A stretch of DNA of 64,000 bases from Prunella strophiata (Eukaryota > Chordata > Aves > Passeriformes > Prunellidae). The translations under genes were made by a program, and so were the position numbers. The notes beneath the pieces were generated by a model, which saw only the letters and a program-made list of their open reading frames with translations, did not search any database and was not told the origin of the DNA. How positions within the stretch are numbered: position 1 is the stretch's first letter; every line of letters begins with the position of its first letter. Of the stretch, positions 34,501 to 45,400 are shown piece after piece. The stretch covers positions 14,281,145-14,345,144 of the forward strand of contig JAZBQD010000025.1 of NCBI GenBank assembly GCA_036583965.1, written 5' to 3'.

Positions 34501-34972
34501 CCGGGTCACCGCCGGGCTGGTGGCCGCCACCGCCCTCCTCTGCCGCTGGGAAAGGCCTCGTTGGGGCAGGCCCGCGGGGACTGACGGACGGACGGACGGA
34601 TGGATGAACGGATGGGGGGGGGGGGTGGAATGGGGACACCACAGCTCTAGCTCCGCGGGTGCCCAGGGGATTTGGCAATCCCCGGCAAGGTTTGGTCACG
34701 GGCCAAGGGGCTGTGCCGGCGACACGGAGAGGACACACTGGGGACACCGAAGGGCTGGGGTGGGGGGGGGCTCGGTGCCATGCCCTGCCCTTTGCCCGCT
34801 GCGGGAGGGGGCCGCGGCAGGGTGGCCGGAAGGGACGGCCCGGTCTCCGTGCCAGCACCGTGTCCTCCGGCCCGGAGCAGAGCGGGCATTGCCATGGGGC
34901 CGGGCCGGGGCGATGCTCTGGGTGGCACCGGTGCCTCCCGGCCCTGCGGTGACCCCTGGGTGTCCCCCGCAG
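31247..34972 (+). other. Putative GLIS2 intron 1
   Basis: GC-rich sequence without recognisable exons, dominated by long composition-driven open frames on both strands. It contains a short tetranucleotide array of GACG/GATG units at about 34583-34615 followed by a G run. Confidence 0.5.
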
Positions 34973-34988
34973 AGCCCTCCCCGGCACC

Positions 34989-37900
34989 ATGCATTCCCTG
35001 GAGGAGCCCCTGGACCTGAAGCTGAGCATCTCCAAGCTGCGAGCTGCCCGCGAGAAGCGGGGCCCCTCCGGCCCCCGAGCCCGCGCTCCCCAGCGCCCGG
35101 ACACCCCGCCGGCCGGGGATGGCCGAGGGGGCAGCCGGGGGGGGCGCCGGGCCGTGCCAGCCTCGCCGTCGCCCGGGCTCCTGGGACACTCCAGGCTGGT
35201 GGAGCCGCGGGACGGACGCTTCCCGGCCGCCGTGCCGGTGGTGGACCTCAGCCTCTCGCCCCGCTCCGGGGGGGAGTCTCCGGCTGGCAGTGCCTCGCTG
35301 TCCCCTGAGCGCCAGGGCAGCGGGGACCTACCCGGCCCCCTCACCCCACACGTAAGTACGGCCGTGGCCCCCCCGAGGTGTCCCCAGCTGTGGGGACTGT
35401 GCCCGGACGGCGCTCCCGACCTCGGCAGCGTGCCCGGTGCTGCCGGTGTACACACAGCCCGGGGTCAATGTCCTGCCTGCCCCCCCCCGGCCCCAGAGGT
35501 ATCCCCGGGGCAGCTCCTGGGAGGTCCCTTTGGGGTGTCTCTGGGGGTTTCTGTGGCGTTTTGGGGTTCCTGAGGGGGGTGGCAGATCTAGGGGTTTTCT
35601 GGGGAGCGTGGGGGGATCTCTGGGGGGGGCCTCTGCGAGGTTGTGGAGGTTTTGGGAGGCTGGGAGGAATCTCTTGAAGGGCTTGGGGGGCATCTCTGGG
35701 GGTCTCCATCCAGCCTGGCCCCATCCCCCACCGCTCTCCCCTCCGGACTGTGCTCCAGGATTTCCAGTCCCTGCGTTACATCGATGGCCTCCCCAGCTCC
35801 TTCCAGTTCTTCCTGCCCCTGGGGGCCGGGGGGGCCCTGCACCTGCCCCCCGCCGCCTTCCTGCCCCCCAGCAAGGAGAAACGGCTCCCCCCCGAGCTGC
35901 CCCTGCCCAAGCAGCTCGTCTGCCGCTGGTCCAAGGTCAGCAGGGAGGGCTGGGGGCCGTGGGGGGTTATGGTGGGGATGTGTGGGAGCTTTGAGGGGAT
36001 GGAGGTGGTGATGAGGGGCTGGGAGACCACATGGACATTGCAAGGACAGGGAGGCACGCAGGGGCTGGGGAGAGGACAAGGGGATGGAAGGCCATAGCAG
36101 AGCTGTTTGGGGCTGTAGGGCAAGTTTTGGGGCTGGGAGGCCAAGCAGGGACAGTAGGGCTGGAAAGGTGGTGATGGGGAGGTGAGTGCTGTGCAGAGAT
36201 GCTCAGGGGTGATACGGGGCTGGGGGTCATGCAAATGGCCATTTCCCCTTCCCCAAATGCTGCTGCTGCTGCACACAGGGTGCAGGTGGGAGCTGGGATG
36301 GGATGGGGGGCAGGTGCTGGCCATGATGAGGGGTCTGGCCCCCCTGGTGCCCACCCTGCTGGGCTCCCTCACCCCCAGCCTCCTGCTCACAGTGCAACCA
36401 GTTCTTCGACCTCCTGCAAGACCTGGTGGACCACGTCAATGACTTCCACGTGAAACCCTGAGAAGGACGCGGGGTACTGCTGCCACTGGGAGGGCTGTGC
36501 CCGCCATGGCAGGGGCTTCAATGCCAGGTGGGCATGGGGGGCTCCAGGGCATTCCTGGGGGGCTGCTGTGGGGAGGCAGGAGTCCAGCACTGGAGATATG
36601 CAGGAGAAGCTTCCATCTGTCCCTCCCTCCCTCTCATGCAGGGTATGAGGTCCTGGCGGGGCTGGGTGACAGTGCTGGCCTGGATGTCCCTGTTCTCCAC
36701 CCCATAGCCAAGGCACGGGGGGACAAGGACTTGCCCTGGAAGTCAGGCTGACTCCCTCCCTAACATTTCCTCCCTGATGCTTCCACGGGCAGATGGTGAT
36801 AGGAAAAGGGTGAACAGTTTTAAACTAAAAGAGGAAAGATCTAGATGAGATATTGGGAGGAAATTCTGCCCTGGGAGGGTGGGGAGGCCCTGGCACAGGG
36901 TGCCCAGAGAAGCTGTGGCTGCCCCTGGATCCCTGGATGTGTCCAAGGCCAGGCTGGACAGGGCCTGGGATAGTGGAAAGTGTCCCTGCTCATGGCAGGG
37001 GGTTTGAATGATATGAGCTTTAAGGTTTCCCCAATCCAACCCCTTCCATGATTCTGTGATTGCCCAATCCCGGCAGGTACAAGATGCTGATCCACATCCG
37101 GACGCACACCAACGAGAAGCCGCATCGCTGCCCCACCTGCAACAAGAGCTTCTCCCGCCTGGAGAACCTGAAAATCCACAACCGCTCGCACACAGGTCAG
37201 CACAGCCCCTGCACTGAGCTCGCCGGGGCGGGGCGGGGCTCGGGGGGACACGGGGGACGGGCAGGGCTGGTGCCCCCTGGCAGACCCGGTGCTGTCCCGC
37301 AGGTGAGAAGCCCTACATCTGCCCCTACGAAGGCTGCAACAAGCGTTACTCCAACTCCAGCGACCGCTTCAAGCACACCCGCACGCACTACGTGGAGAAG
37401 CCCTACTCCTGCAAGATGCCGGGCTGCCACAAGCGCTACACCGACCCCAGCTCCCTCCGCAAGCACATCAAAGCCCACGGCCATTTTGTGTCCCCCGAGC
37501 ACCCGGAGATGCTCAAGGTCCACCCGCCTCCCAAAACGCCCCTGGGCTCGGCGGAGGTGCCCTACGTTAACGGGGCGCAGCTCGTCATCCCCAACCCCGC
37601 CGCCCTCTTCGCTCCGCCGGGGCTGCCGGCGCTGCCCATCCCTTTGGCACCGGCACCGCTCGACCTCAGCGCCCTGGGCTGCGGGGCCGCGGGCGCGCTG
37701 CCCGCCCTGCCCGGCCCCGTCCTGCCCCTCAACGGCGGCCCCCTTGAACTTGGCCAAGAGCCCGCTGCTGCCCTCGCCCTTCGCGGCGGGGCTGGGGCTG
37801 CCCGTCATGTCGCTGCTGGCCGGCGGGGCCAAGGCCGAGGGGGAGAAGGGCAGCGGGGCCGAGGGGCGGCCGCCCAAGGCGGGCAAGGGGCTGGAGAGCC

Positions 37901-38091
37901 GCAAGGAGAGGGGCGAAAGGACGGAGCCGGGGCGGCCGCGGGTGCCCCCCGAGAGCCTGGCGCTGCTGCCGGGGGCCGTGCTCGACCTCTCGGCCGGTGT
38001 CAGCTCGGGGGGCAGCCCCGAGGCGCTGCCCCCCGGCTGGGTGCTCATCCCCCCCGGCTCCCTGCTGCTCAAACCTGCCGCCGTCAACTGA
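34989..38091 (+). CDS. GLIS2: GLIS family zinc finger 2 (Kruppel-like)
   Basis: GLIS2 is a nuclear Kruppel-like factor; human loss causes nephronophthisis 7. Coding exons are 34989-35351, 35759-35935, 36393-36527, 37077-37195 and 37303-38091, with matching phases. The start [20 protein letters not shown], the [15 protein letters not shown] segment and [16 protein letters not shown] match the family. Five C2H2 fingers run from CRWSK (end of exon 2) through exons 3-4 into the last exon ([20 protein letters not shown]). The tail is Pro/Ala-rich, with the typical ending LLKPAAVN. Two surplus bases break the frame: a T at 36459, which creates a false TGA inside finger 1, and one C in the C5 run 37739-37743. 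Without them the protein is 526 residues, against 524 in human. Confidence 0.95.
36796..37062 (+). mobile_element. CR1 LINE 3' end inside a GLIS2 intron
   Basis: Matches CR1: TTTTAAACTAAAAGAGG, AGGCCCTGGCACAGGGTGCC, CAGAGAAGCTGTGGCTGCCC, and the terminal CCATGATTCTGTGATT. It is in the same orientation as GLIS2 and ends about 13 bp before the acceptor AG at 37075-37076 of the exon encoding fingers 2-3. The element therefore supplies the region where the branch point and most of the polypyrimidine tract should lie. Confidence 0.92.
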
Positions 38092-39335
38092 GGGGCCCGA
38101 CGATGCCCGGGGTCAGCCGCCGGCCCCGTGGGCAGATCCCGCTCCCTGGGGACGGGGGGCATGGCCCCCTCCTCCCCCTGCAGCCCCGGCGGGGCCTCGC
38201 TCGTGCTTTTTACCCGTCACGAAAGAAGAACGGACTCTTCTGAGAAAAGCAATAATCCCTCGGCGGCCGGAGCCGGCTGCGACCCCGTGCTGGGGGCAGG
38301 TGGGGCACGGGGGGGTGCCCCTGTCCCCTCTCCCCCCCGGCCCTGGGCAGCCGGATACGCCGCTATTTATTTCTCGACCAGCCCCCCGCTCCGACAGGGT
38401 CCCGCTCGGGCTCTCCTGCTTCCGCTGACTCGGCGTCTCCCTGCCCGGGGCCTCGGTGCTGCTGTGGGGGGCTGCAGCCCCCAGGCTCCTGCCGCACGGA
38501 CAGCGGGGTGACAGCCGGGGGACCACCGCAGCCCCGAGCTGTGCCCGGCCGTGCCATCCCGCCCCGCACGGCCGCGGGCAGTGCCGCAGCCACGGCACCC
38601 CGTGCCGGGCCCAGCTGGCTGGGCACTCGCCGGCCCACGCCCGCCCGCCCCCCTCCCCTCTCCCGGCCCCGCCGCCTCCGGCCCTCCCGTGACAAGGCAC
38701 ACGGCCCGTGTGCCGCTCGCCGGGGCACTGCCCCGCTCTAGCTACGTTCATACCTAACCACGCACCGCGAGCACATGCGGGCAGCGTGGGCACGGCCGGC
38801 AGCGGCTGCCGGGCACCCCGCTCCCCGGGATGCAGCGCTGGGATGCTCCCGGGTGAGCCCCCGGCCGTGGGGCAGCGTGCCCAGCCTCAGCGCGGCTCGG
38901 AGCCCCCCAGCCCGGGGGTCACACGCTCGCTCCGAGCCATGGGGGTCTCCCCAGTCCCGCCCCCCGTGCTGGAGGAGCCCCGCGTGGCCCGCAGGGAGCC
39001 GGTCTCCCTGCCCTCCCCGGCGGCCGCCCGGCGCTGCCCTAGCCCAGCATGGCCGCGGGCCCTCGACCAGGCCGCCCCGGCCGGTGAAACGTCTCCTCGC
39101 TCCTCATCGGTTTGTTGTTGCACATTCCAGGACATCAGTATTTTAACGGTCTCGAAGTGCCTTTCTATCGTAGTTTCTGGGTTGTTTTTATTTTCCTCCT
39201 GTTGGGCTCCATCGCTGTTAGCGTAGCGTGTAAGGACTGCACAAGTACGAGATAAGCTAACGACTGTAACACTATATTCGTCCAGGGGAGAGGAAGTTTA
39301 TTAAGAAAACAATAAAGTGAAGTTGAAGTAAGTTC
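38092..39335 (+). other. GLIS2: GLIS2 3' untranslated region
   Basis: The GC-rich start turns AT-richer after about 39100. The transcript end is placed just after AATAAA at 39311-39316. Length of about 1.2 kb. No competing gene was seen. Confidence 0.6.
39311..39316 (+). terminator. GLIS2 polyadenylation signal
   Basis: AATAAA in the context AAAACAATAAAGTGAAG, followed by a TGTTT-rich downstream element (TTCCTGTTTCAGTCCGTGG). It is about 1.2 kb downstream of the GLIS2 stop and about 0.6 kb from the convergent PAM16 signal. Confidence 0.75.
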
Positions 39336-39880
39336 CTGTTTCAGTCCGTGGTCGTGGTGCCAACGGCAAGGAACCCGCGCTGGGCACAGGGGGGTGCGGG
39401 GTGGGGGGGACGGGTGTGACCTTGGGGACACAGCTGGTCCTGCCTGACCCCCAGCCGTGTCCCCACGCTCCTGCTAAGGCAGCCTCGGCAGCAGTGAAAG
39501 CCTGCCAGCATCTGCAGGGTGAGCTGCAGGTGGGGACAGCCCCAGGGTGTCCCCTCACAGCCCCTCACCCCGAGCCAGCACTCATCCACACCGGGAGAAG
39601 GTGGCAGCACAGCACTCCCAGGGTATGGAGCCAGAGGGAGCCGTGCACTCCATCCAAGAGCATCCAACCTCCCCACTAAAAATAGCTCCTGCAGCCTCCT
39701 CCAGTGCCATTTGAGCCCTGGCAGCCTCAATGGCCTGGGGACACCCCTTCTTCCCCAACTGCCTCCTCCTCCTCCTCCCCCTGGGCACACGCAGCCCCTC
39801 GCAGGGGCTGATCCTGCAGGGCAGCGCTGGGCAGGCAGGTCCCCGCCCCCTCCCCGGGTGTGGAGCAGCCAGGCCAGGAG
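39336..39880. other. GLIS2-PAM16 convergent intergenic spacer
   Basis: About 550 bp between two tail-to-tail genes. It holds low-complexity GC-rich sequence and no recognisable gene or repeat family. Confidence 0.6.
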
Positions 39881-39895
39881 CTGGAGGACAGGGTG

Positions 39896-39901
39896 TTTAT
39901 T
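39896..39901 (-). terminator. PAM16 polyadenylation signal
   Basis: AATAAA on the minus strand (GCCAATAAACACC), about 50 bp downstream of the PAM16 stop codon, giving a very short 3' UTR. Confidence 0.85.
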
Positions 39902-39951
39902 GGCTACCTATAAGTTAAGGGTGAGGGGCACGGGGGCAGGGGTGGCAGCAG

Positions 39952-41795
39952 TCACGTCTCTGCTTTCCTCCCCTTCTCCTTGTCGCCCTTGGCCTGGATG
40001 CGCAGCTCCTCGTCCAGCCGCTCCTTGGCTCGCACCACCTGTGACAGGGGTGACACACAGGGACAGGGTGACACACAGGGACAGGGTGGTGACACACAGG
40101 ATGGGTGCCCCCTCCCCTCCCTGCCTCATCCATGGGTATATCCAGGCCCTGCCTGTCCCAAAACCCAGGCAGGTGAAGGAAGGATGCAGCCCCTGCCCAG
40201 CTCACCTTGGACTGCAGGTAGAAGGAGCCTCCCACTGATTTGTCGTTCACCTTGAACAAGTGGTCGTAGTTCTGCCAAGAGAAGCTCTGGGTCAGAGGCA
40301 CCCCCAGCCTTGCCATTCCCACTCCCAAACCCTGGCAGCCTCCCACTCCTCAGAGCATTGCTGAAGAGAGATCCTGGGGCCACGGCTGGCTCTGCCTGAC
40401 ACCCCTTGGGAGTCCCCACGTTCCCAGCAGGGCACCTCCAGAGATCCCACATCCCCTCCCTGAGCAGCCCCGCTGGGCAGGTGCAGAGGCCAAGCCTGGA
40501 GGGCTGCTCCAGCTGGGGCAGGGACTCCTCAAACTGTGATTAACTGAGCCCAAGGCAGCACAGGGGACCAGCTGCCACCCCCATGCACAGCAGCACCCTT
40601 GGAGAGGCCAGGCCCTGCCAGCACCATCCCTGCCTGGCTCCAAGGCAGCCCCTACCTTCTGGATCTCCTCAGGGTTGAGGCTGGAGACGTTGAGGATCTG
40701 CTGAGCTTCCTGGAGGCTGATGCCGATGATCCTGGAGGCGGCGGCGGACTGGGGCCTCTCGGCGCGGCCCCGCGCGTCGGCCGCGGCCTGGCTCGCTGGG
40801 GACACCGGCCTGAGTCCCCCTGCCACCCCGCCCTCACGCCTGAGACCTTCCAGGTGCTCAGAGCCCGTGTCCCCCGCTGTCCCCATCCAGCCACCCCGGG
40901 GCCATCTGGACGCTGTCCCAGTGCCGGGGAGGTGGCAGGGACCAGGCAGGCATTTGCTACAGGCACGGCAGGGCTGAGGCTGCCACGTCCCAGGGATTAT
41001 CCCACCCTGCCCCTTGGGGTGCCAGGATCTCTGGGAGCCTGGCAACAGTGCCAGGGCCAGCATGGAGCCCTGTGACAAGCTGGCAGTGTCCCCTGCAGGA
41101 GCAGCCCGGGGAAGGTGGGATGTGGAGCAGTGCCCAGCAGGGCAGCGTGGGCACACGGAGCTCCTGGAGCAGCATCCCAGCTCCTACCTGCGAACTCCTG
41201 GCGCAGCGCCCGCATGAAGGCCCGTCCCACCACCTGGGCCCCCACCAGGATGATCTGTGCCAGGTACTTGGCCTGCGGGGACACCCTGCTGTCACAGCCA
41301 CCACGGCTCCTCTGCCCTGTCCCATCCCCATGGCCCCGCACAACCCTGGCTCTGTCACCTCTCCCCATCCCCCGGGGGTCTGCTTTGACCCCATCTGACT
41401 TCTGCCATGGCCGTGCCTGGCCCTGTCCCCCTTCTCTGTCCCTGTCCCTGTCCTCCCACCCAGGCCCCGTGACGCCTTTCCTAGACCCCGTCCCCTCCCC
41501 AGGCTCTCTTCCCTCTCCCTGTCTCTGTCCCCCGTGCCCATGCCTTGTCCCCTCTCCCCTGTCCCTGTCCTCCCTCCTCTGTCCCTGTCCCCTCTCCCCA
41601 TGACTTCTTCCCCCTTCCCTGCTCCTGTGACCCCTTCCCCTGTCCCTGCCTCCTCTCCACTGGCCCTGGCCCTCCCGGAACCAGCTGCTTCGCACACTCC
41701 CGAGCCCGCTGCCCCTGCCCGGGCGCTGCCCAGCCCCAGCTCTGCTCCCCGGTGCCGCTGTCCCCCCGCCGCGTCCCCCCGTCCCCGCTCACCAT
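39952..41795 (-). CDS. PAM16: Mitochondrial import inner membrane translocase subunit TIM16 (Magmas)
   Basis: PAM16 is the J-like regulator of the presequence-translocase motor on the matrix side of TIM23; it pairs with the J protein PAM18/DNAJC19 and restrains stimulation of mitochondrial Hsp70. Coding exons are 41795-41793 (ATG only), 41272-41188, 40795-40656, 40271-40206 and 40038-39952, with canonical splice sites and matching phases, 126 residues in all (human 125). It starts M then [19 protein letters not shown], a hydrophobic N-terminal membrane-associating segment. The J-like domain covers [20 protein letters not shown] to [20 protein letters not shown]. The expected degenerate DKS occupies the HPD position. 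The tail is Lys-rich. The start exon consisting only of ATG is as in mammals. The gene lies directly downstream of CORO7 on the same strand. Confidence 0.96.
41420..41690. repeat. Pyrimidine-rich CCCTGTCC-type repeat in PAM16 intron 1
   Basis: Degenerate repeats of CCCTGTCC, CCCCTCTCC and TCTGTCCC occupy most of the 520-bp intron between the ATG-only exon and exon 2. On the transcript this is a purine-rich GGACAGGG repeat. Confidence 0.75.
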
Positions 41796-42330
41796 GTCCC
41801 CGCCGCCGCTTCCGCCCCGGCGCTCACGTGGCCGGGGGTGAGGGTCACGGCGGCCACCGAGACGGCGGCGGCGCGGGCGGAGCGTCCCCTCTGCAGCCAC
41901 AGCGCCCTCTGGCGGTCTCCCCGCGCGGGAGGCCCGCCGGCCCCCGGTCCCGTGTCCCCCATCCCCGCTCCCTATGTTGTCCCGGTGCCGGCCCCGGTGT
42001 CCCTCCGGTTCCTGTGTCCCCCCGGTCCCCGTGTTCCCCCCGCCGCGGTCGCTGGGTCCTCCTCGGTCCCTGTGTTATCCCCGATTTTCGTGTCCCCCGG
42101 TGTTGGTCTCTATGTCCACCCGGGGCCGATCCTTGTGTACTCCCCGCCCCGGTCCTCATGTCCCACTCGGTCCCCGTGTCACCCCGATGCCCGTATCCTC
42201 CTGGAGCCTGTCCCTGTGTCGCCCCCGGTCCCCCTGCCCCCTCGTTCCCTGTGTATCCCCCATTCCCGATCGCCGTGTTCCCCCCCAGGTGTCGCAGGAT
42301 CACGACAGGACGCGGTGCTGGTGCAGCGGC
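41796..42330. other. PAM16-CORO7 spacer with PAM16 promoter and a minisatellite
   Basis: From the PAM16 start upwards there is about 100 bp of CpG-rich sequence that should hold the PAM16 promoter. Then a degenerate tandem repeat of CCCCGGTCCC(Y)GTGT units (about 41940-42295, unit 20-30 bp) runs up to the CORO7 3' end. The spacer between the CORO7 stop and the PAM16 ATG is only 673 bp. Confidence 0.7.
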
Positions 42331-42336
42331 TTTAAT
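42331..42336 (-). terminator. CORO7 polyadenylation signal (ATTAAA)
   Basis: ATTAAA variant on the minus strand, 132 bp downstream of the CORO7 stop codon. The variant hexamer is weaker than AATAAA, which may help readthrough into PAM16; that consequence is inference. Confidence 0.65.
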
Positions 42337-42468
42337 AGCGGGTCCTGCCCGCGGCAGGCCCTGCGCCTCCCCACCTCTTCCTCCTCCTCCTCCTCCTCCT
42401 CCTGCTGCTCGCCCCGCCGTGCCCGGCGGTGCGGGGGTCCCGGCTGCTCTGGGGGTGCCGGGTCCAGC

Positions 42469-45400
42469 CTAGTCCTGCGGGAGGCCGGGGGTGAGGGGCG
42501 CGGCGGGGCCGGGTGCGCCCCACCGGGGTCGTGTGTGCCCCTCCCGCACTCACCCACTCGTCCTCGTCCACGCCCTCGAAGGAGTCCTGGGGCAGTGGGT
42601 CGTCCCTGTTGCCCAGCCGGGCCACCATGGCACTGAGGAGCTGTGGGGAGAGGCCGGGCAGAGCCGTGGGGCGTGGGCATCACCCCCGGCCCTGGCGCAG
42701 GGTGCTCACCCCAGAACCCACCTCCTCCTTCTTCTGCTCATCCGTCTTCTCCTCCAGGTACACGGACGCGGGGACGAACTTCCGAGCCGGAGCCTCTTTG
42801 GGGGCCTCACTCACTGTGAGAGCGGTGTCACCATGAGGCAGGGACGGCTCTGCCCCCATTGACTAAAGCCCCCCTGAGGGCCGGGGGTCCTCGCCCAGCC
42901 CCTGCACCCACCTGGCACCATGTCAGCGGGGCGCAGGCTGGCGCGGCGCTGCTGCCCGTCCTGCCCGTCCAGCCAGGCACCCGCCCCCAGCGCCGGCTCC
43001 CACCACACGCGGGTCGGGGGGTACAGATCGTCCTGGAAGTACTCCTTCTGCGGGGCAAGGGGCGCTCAGGGGGTGCCCTGCCTCCTGTCCCCTCCCCAAA
43101 CACAGCCAGCCCCCCACCACCTACCTTGACGCGTGGCACGTGGAAAGCCACGGGCTCCAGGCTGCTCTGCCCCAAGCGCAGCGCCCGGGCAAACTCCACC
43201 TCCCGCACCTCGCACGCCGTTTTGGGCAGGAAGACGAAGCCCTGGTGGGGTGGGGGTGTGAGTGGGGTCTGGCAGCACAGGTAGGGGGTCAGGGACAGGC
43301 AGCACATCCCCCCTTTACCTTGTGGGGTTCATTGGAGGTGAAGCTGTTACACTCGAGGAAATAGGGGGGCTCGGGGGTCACTTCATAGAGGAAGACTCTG
43401 GTGTCACCCTGGAGATGGAGCGAGACAGGGGACACAGAGGGTCCCTCCACACTTGGGGTGCTGTAGGCAGGGAGCCCCACAGTTTTTTGGAGGGCAAGCC
43501 CTTACCTTGCCAGTGAGGAAGACCACGCTGGTATCCTCATCGTAAAAGGGCAGGAGGGTGGAAGGGGCCACGTCCAGACCAAGGACAGACAAGGGTCCTT
43601 CAGGCAGGGCCTGTGCCCGGTACAGGAGGATCCTCCTCTCGCTGCGGCTGTGGGGAGGGGACAGTGAGAGCAAGCAGTGTCCCCAGGGACCCCTGCCCTG
43701 GTGTGTGTGCCCCGCTTTACCTGTCAAAGCCCGACACCAGCAGGTAGTCACCACCACAGACCCAAACCAGGCGCGCTCCGCGTCCTCCCTCAGGACCTGG
43801 GCCCTCCTGCACGGGGTGAAGGTCACCCTGCCTGCCCCGAGAGAGCTGGGGGCGCAGTCATGTGCCCATGGGGGGGTTCCCTGCCCACACCCCCAGCTCT
43901 CCAGCCCGTCCCCAGTGCTGGGATTGTACCTGTTGGGGCTGAGAGCTGCGCCGTGGCTCGTAGAGCCGTATCCGTCCGTCTTTGCTCACCGTTGCCAGCT
44001 TCTTCCCATCCGGGCTCCAAGCCATGCTGAAAATCTGGAGAGACACATGTTGTGCAAATGTCCCAAAGCTGCCTCTCAGGTGTGCCTGGATTTGTCATCC
44101 CTTACCTGATCCGTGTGTCCCTGCAGGCACAAGACTTCCTGCCCAGCACTCAGCTCCCAGATCCGCACGCTCATGTCGTAGGAGGAGGACACCAGGAGGT
44201 CGGATGCCGTGGGGTGGAAGCGGATGGAGTAAATCTTTTCCGTGTGACCTGGTGAGGTTCAGTAGTGCATGGCTGTCCCCAGCTGTGGGTGCCACCGGGC
44301 TGGTTTGTCCCCAGTGTGGGGTGCTCAGCAGTCCCCTCACCTCGGAGAATAGCTTCAGGCTCCTGCAGGGTCTCCTGCAGCCCTCCCTCGGGGATCCGCC
44401 ACAGCCGGATCCTGGCGTCCTCGCCCGCTGTGCCAGAGGGGATGGGCAGTGGTTACTGGGCTGGTCTGGCATGCCTGGTGCTGGGGGACTCTCCGGGCAG
44501 GGCTGGCACGTACATACCAACAGCGAGGCGCCGCGGGTCGAAGGGGTCCCAGGTGAGGTCGGCCACTGCTGCGCCATTCTGGATGGTGGGCACGGCCGCG
44601 TCGGGGAGCCGGCCGGGCTTGGAGAGCTGCGGGCGAGAGCCGGGGCTCAGCAGCACGGCACACAGGGCAGCAGGGGTCAGCAGCACGGCACACAGGGCAG
44701 CAGGGGTCAGCAGCACGGCACACACGGCACCAGGGGTCAGCAGCACGGCACACACGGCACCAGAGGTCAGCAGCACGGCACGCACGGCACCGTGCCGCTC
44801 CCCCACGCCTCCCCGGGTACCTCGAGGACGGCGATCTGGCCGCCGGCAGAGAGCAGGGGCAGGGCGACGCGCTGCTGGTTGGCGCAGAAGCCGTCACACT
44901 CGCCCGGCGTGGTGAGGCTGAGCCCCCGCAGGTTGGTGAGGTGCCGGTCCCGGTGCAGCACCCGGCCCTGCGCGTGCCGGAACCGGGAGCTGGGCCCTGG
45001 AGAGGGCGAGGGGGGGTGAGCGCCCTGAACCCCCCCGGGGGAGCACCCCGAGCCCGCCCCACTGCCTGCTCACCCAAAATGCTCTGCAGGGACTTCTGGC
45101 TGGGGCTGCTGGCAAAGCCACTGGAGGGGCCGGTGCTGGCTGAGAGCGAGGTGGCCGCGCTGCCTGGTGAGGCCAGTGAGGATGGTGAGGAGTAGCCACT
45201 GGCTTCCTATGGGAGAGAGCCCAGGCACGGGCTGCTGGCACCCTAGCCTTGTCTTGTGGGATGAGGGCAGCAGGGACCCCACCCCTTCAGCACTCAGTGC
45301 ACTTTTCCAGCACCCCATGCTCACACTCTGGTCGGCGTCGGTGTGGCCAGTGTCGGTGTCTGCGTGGCCATCGTTGGTGGGGCCAGTGCCAGCAATGATG

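Noticed and set aside
32260..34530. Minus-strand 756-codon open frame, and the overlapping 33527-35455 frame
   Set aside because: Pro/Gly/Ala/Arg-rich throughout, antisense to the GLIS2 intron and first coding exon. No conserved motif.
36393..36527. A real premature stop in GLIS2 finger 1
   Set aside because: The TGA at 36459 arises from one extra T; removing it restores the exact finger sequence through to the donor in correct phase with the next exon.
44643..44791. CRISPR-like array
   Set aside because: Direct repeats are head-to-tail with no spacers, inside an intron of a vertebrate gene; it is a minisatellite.
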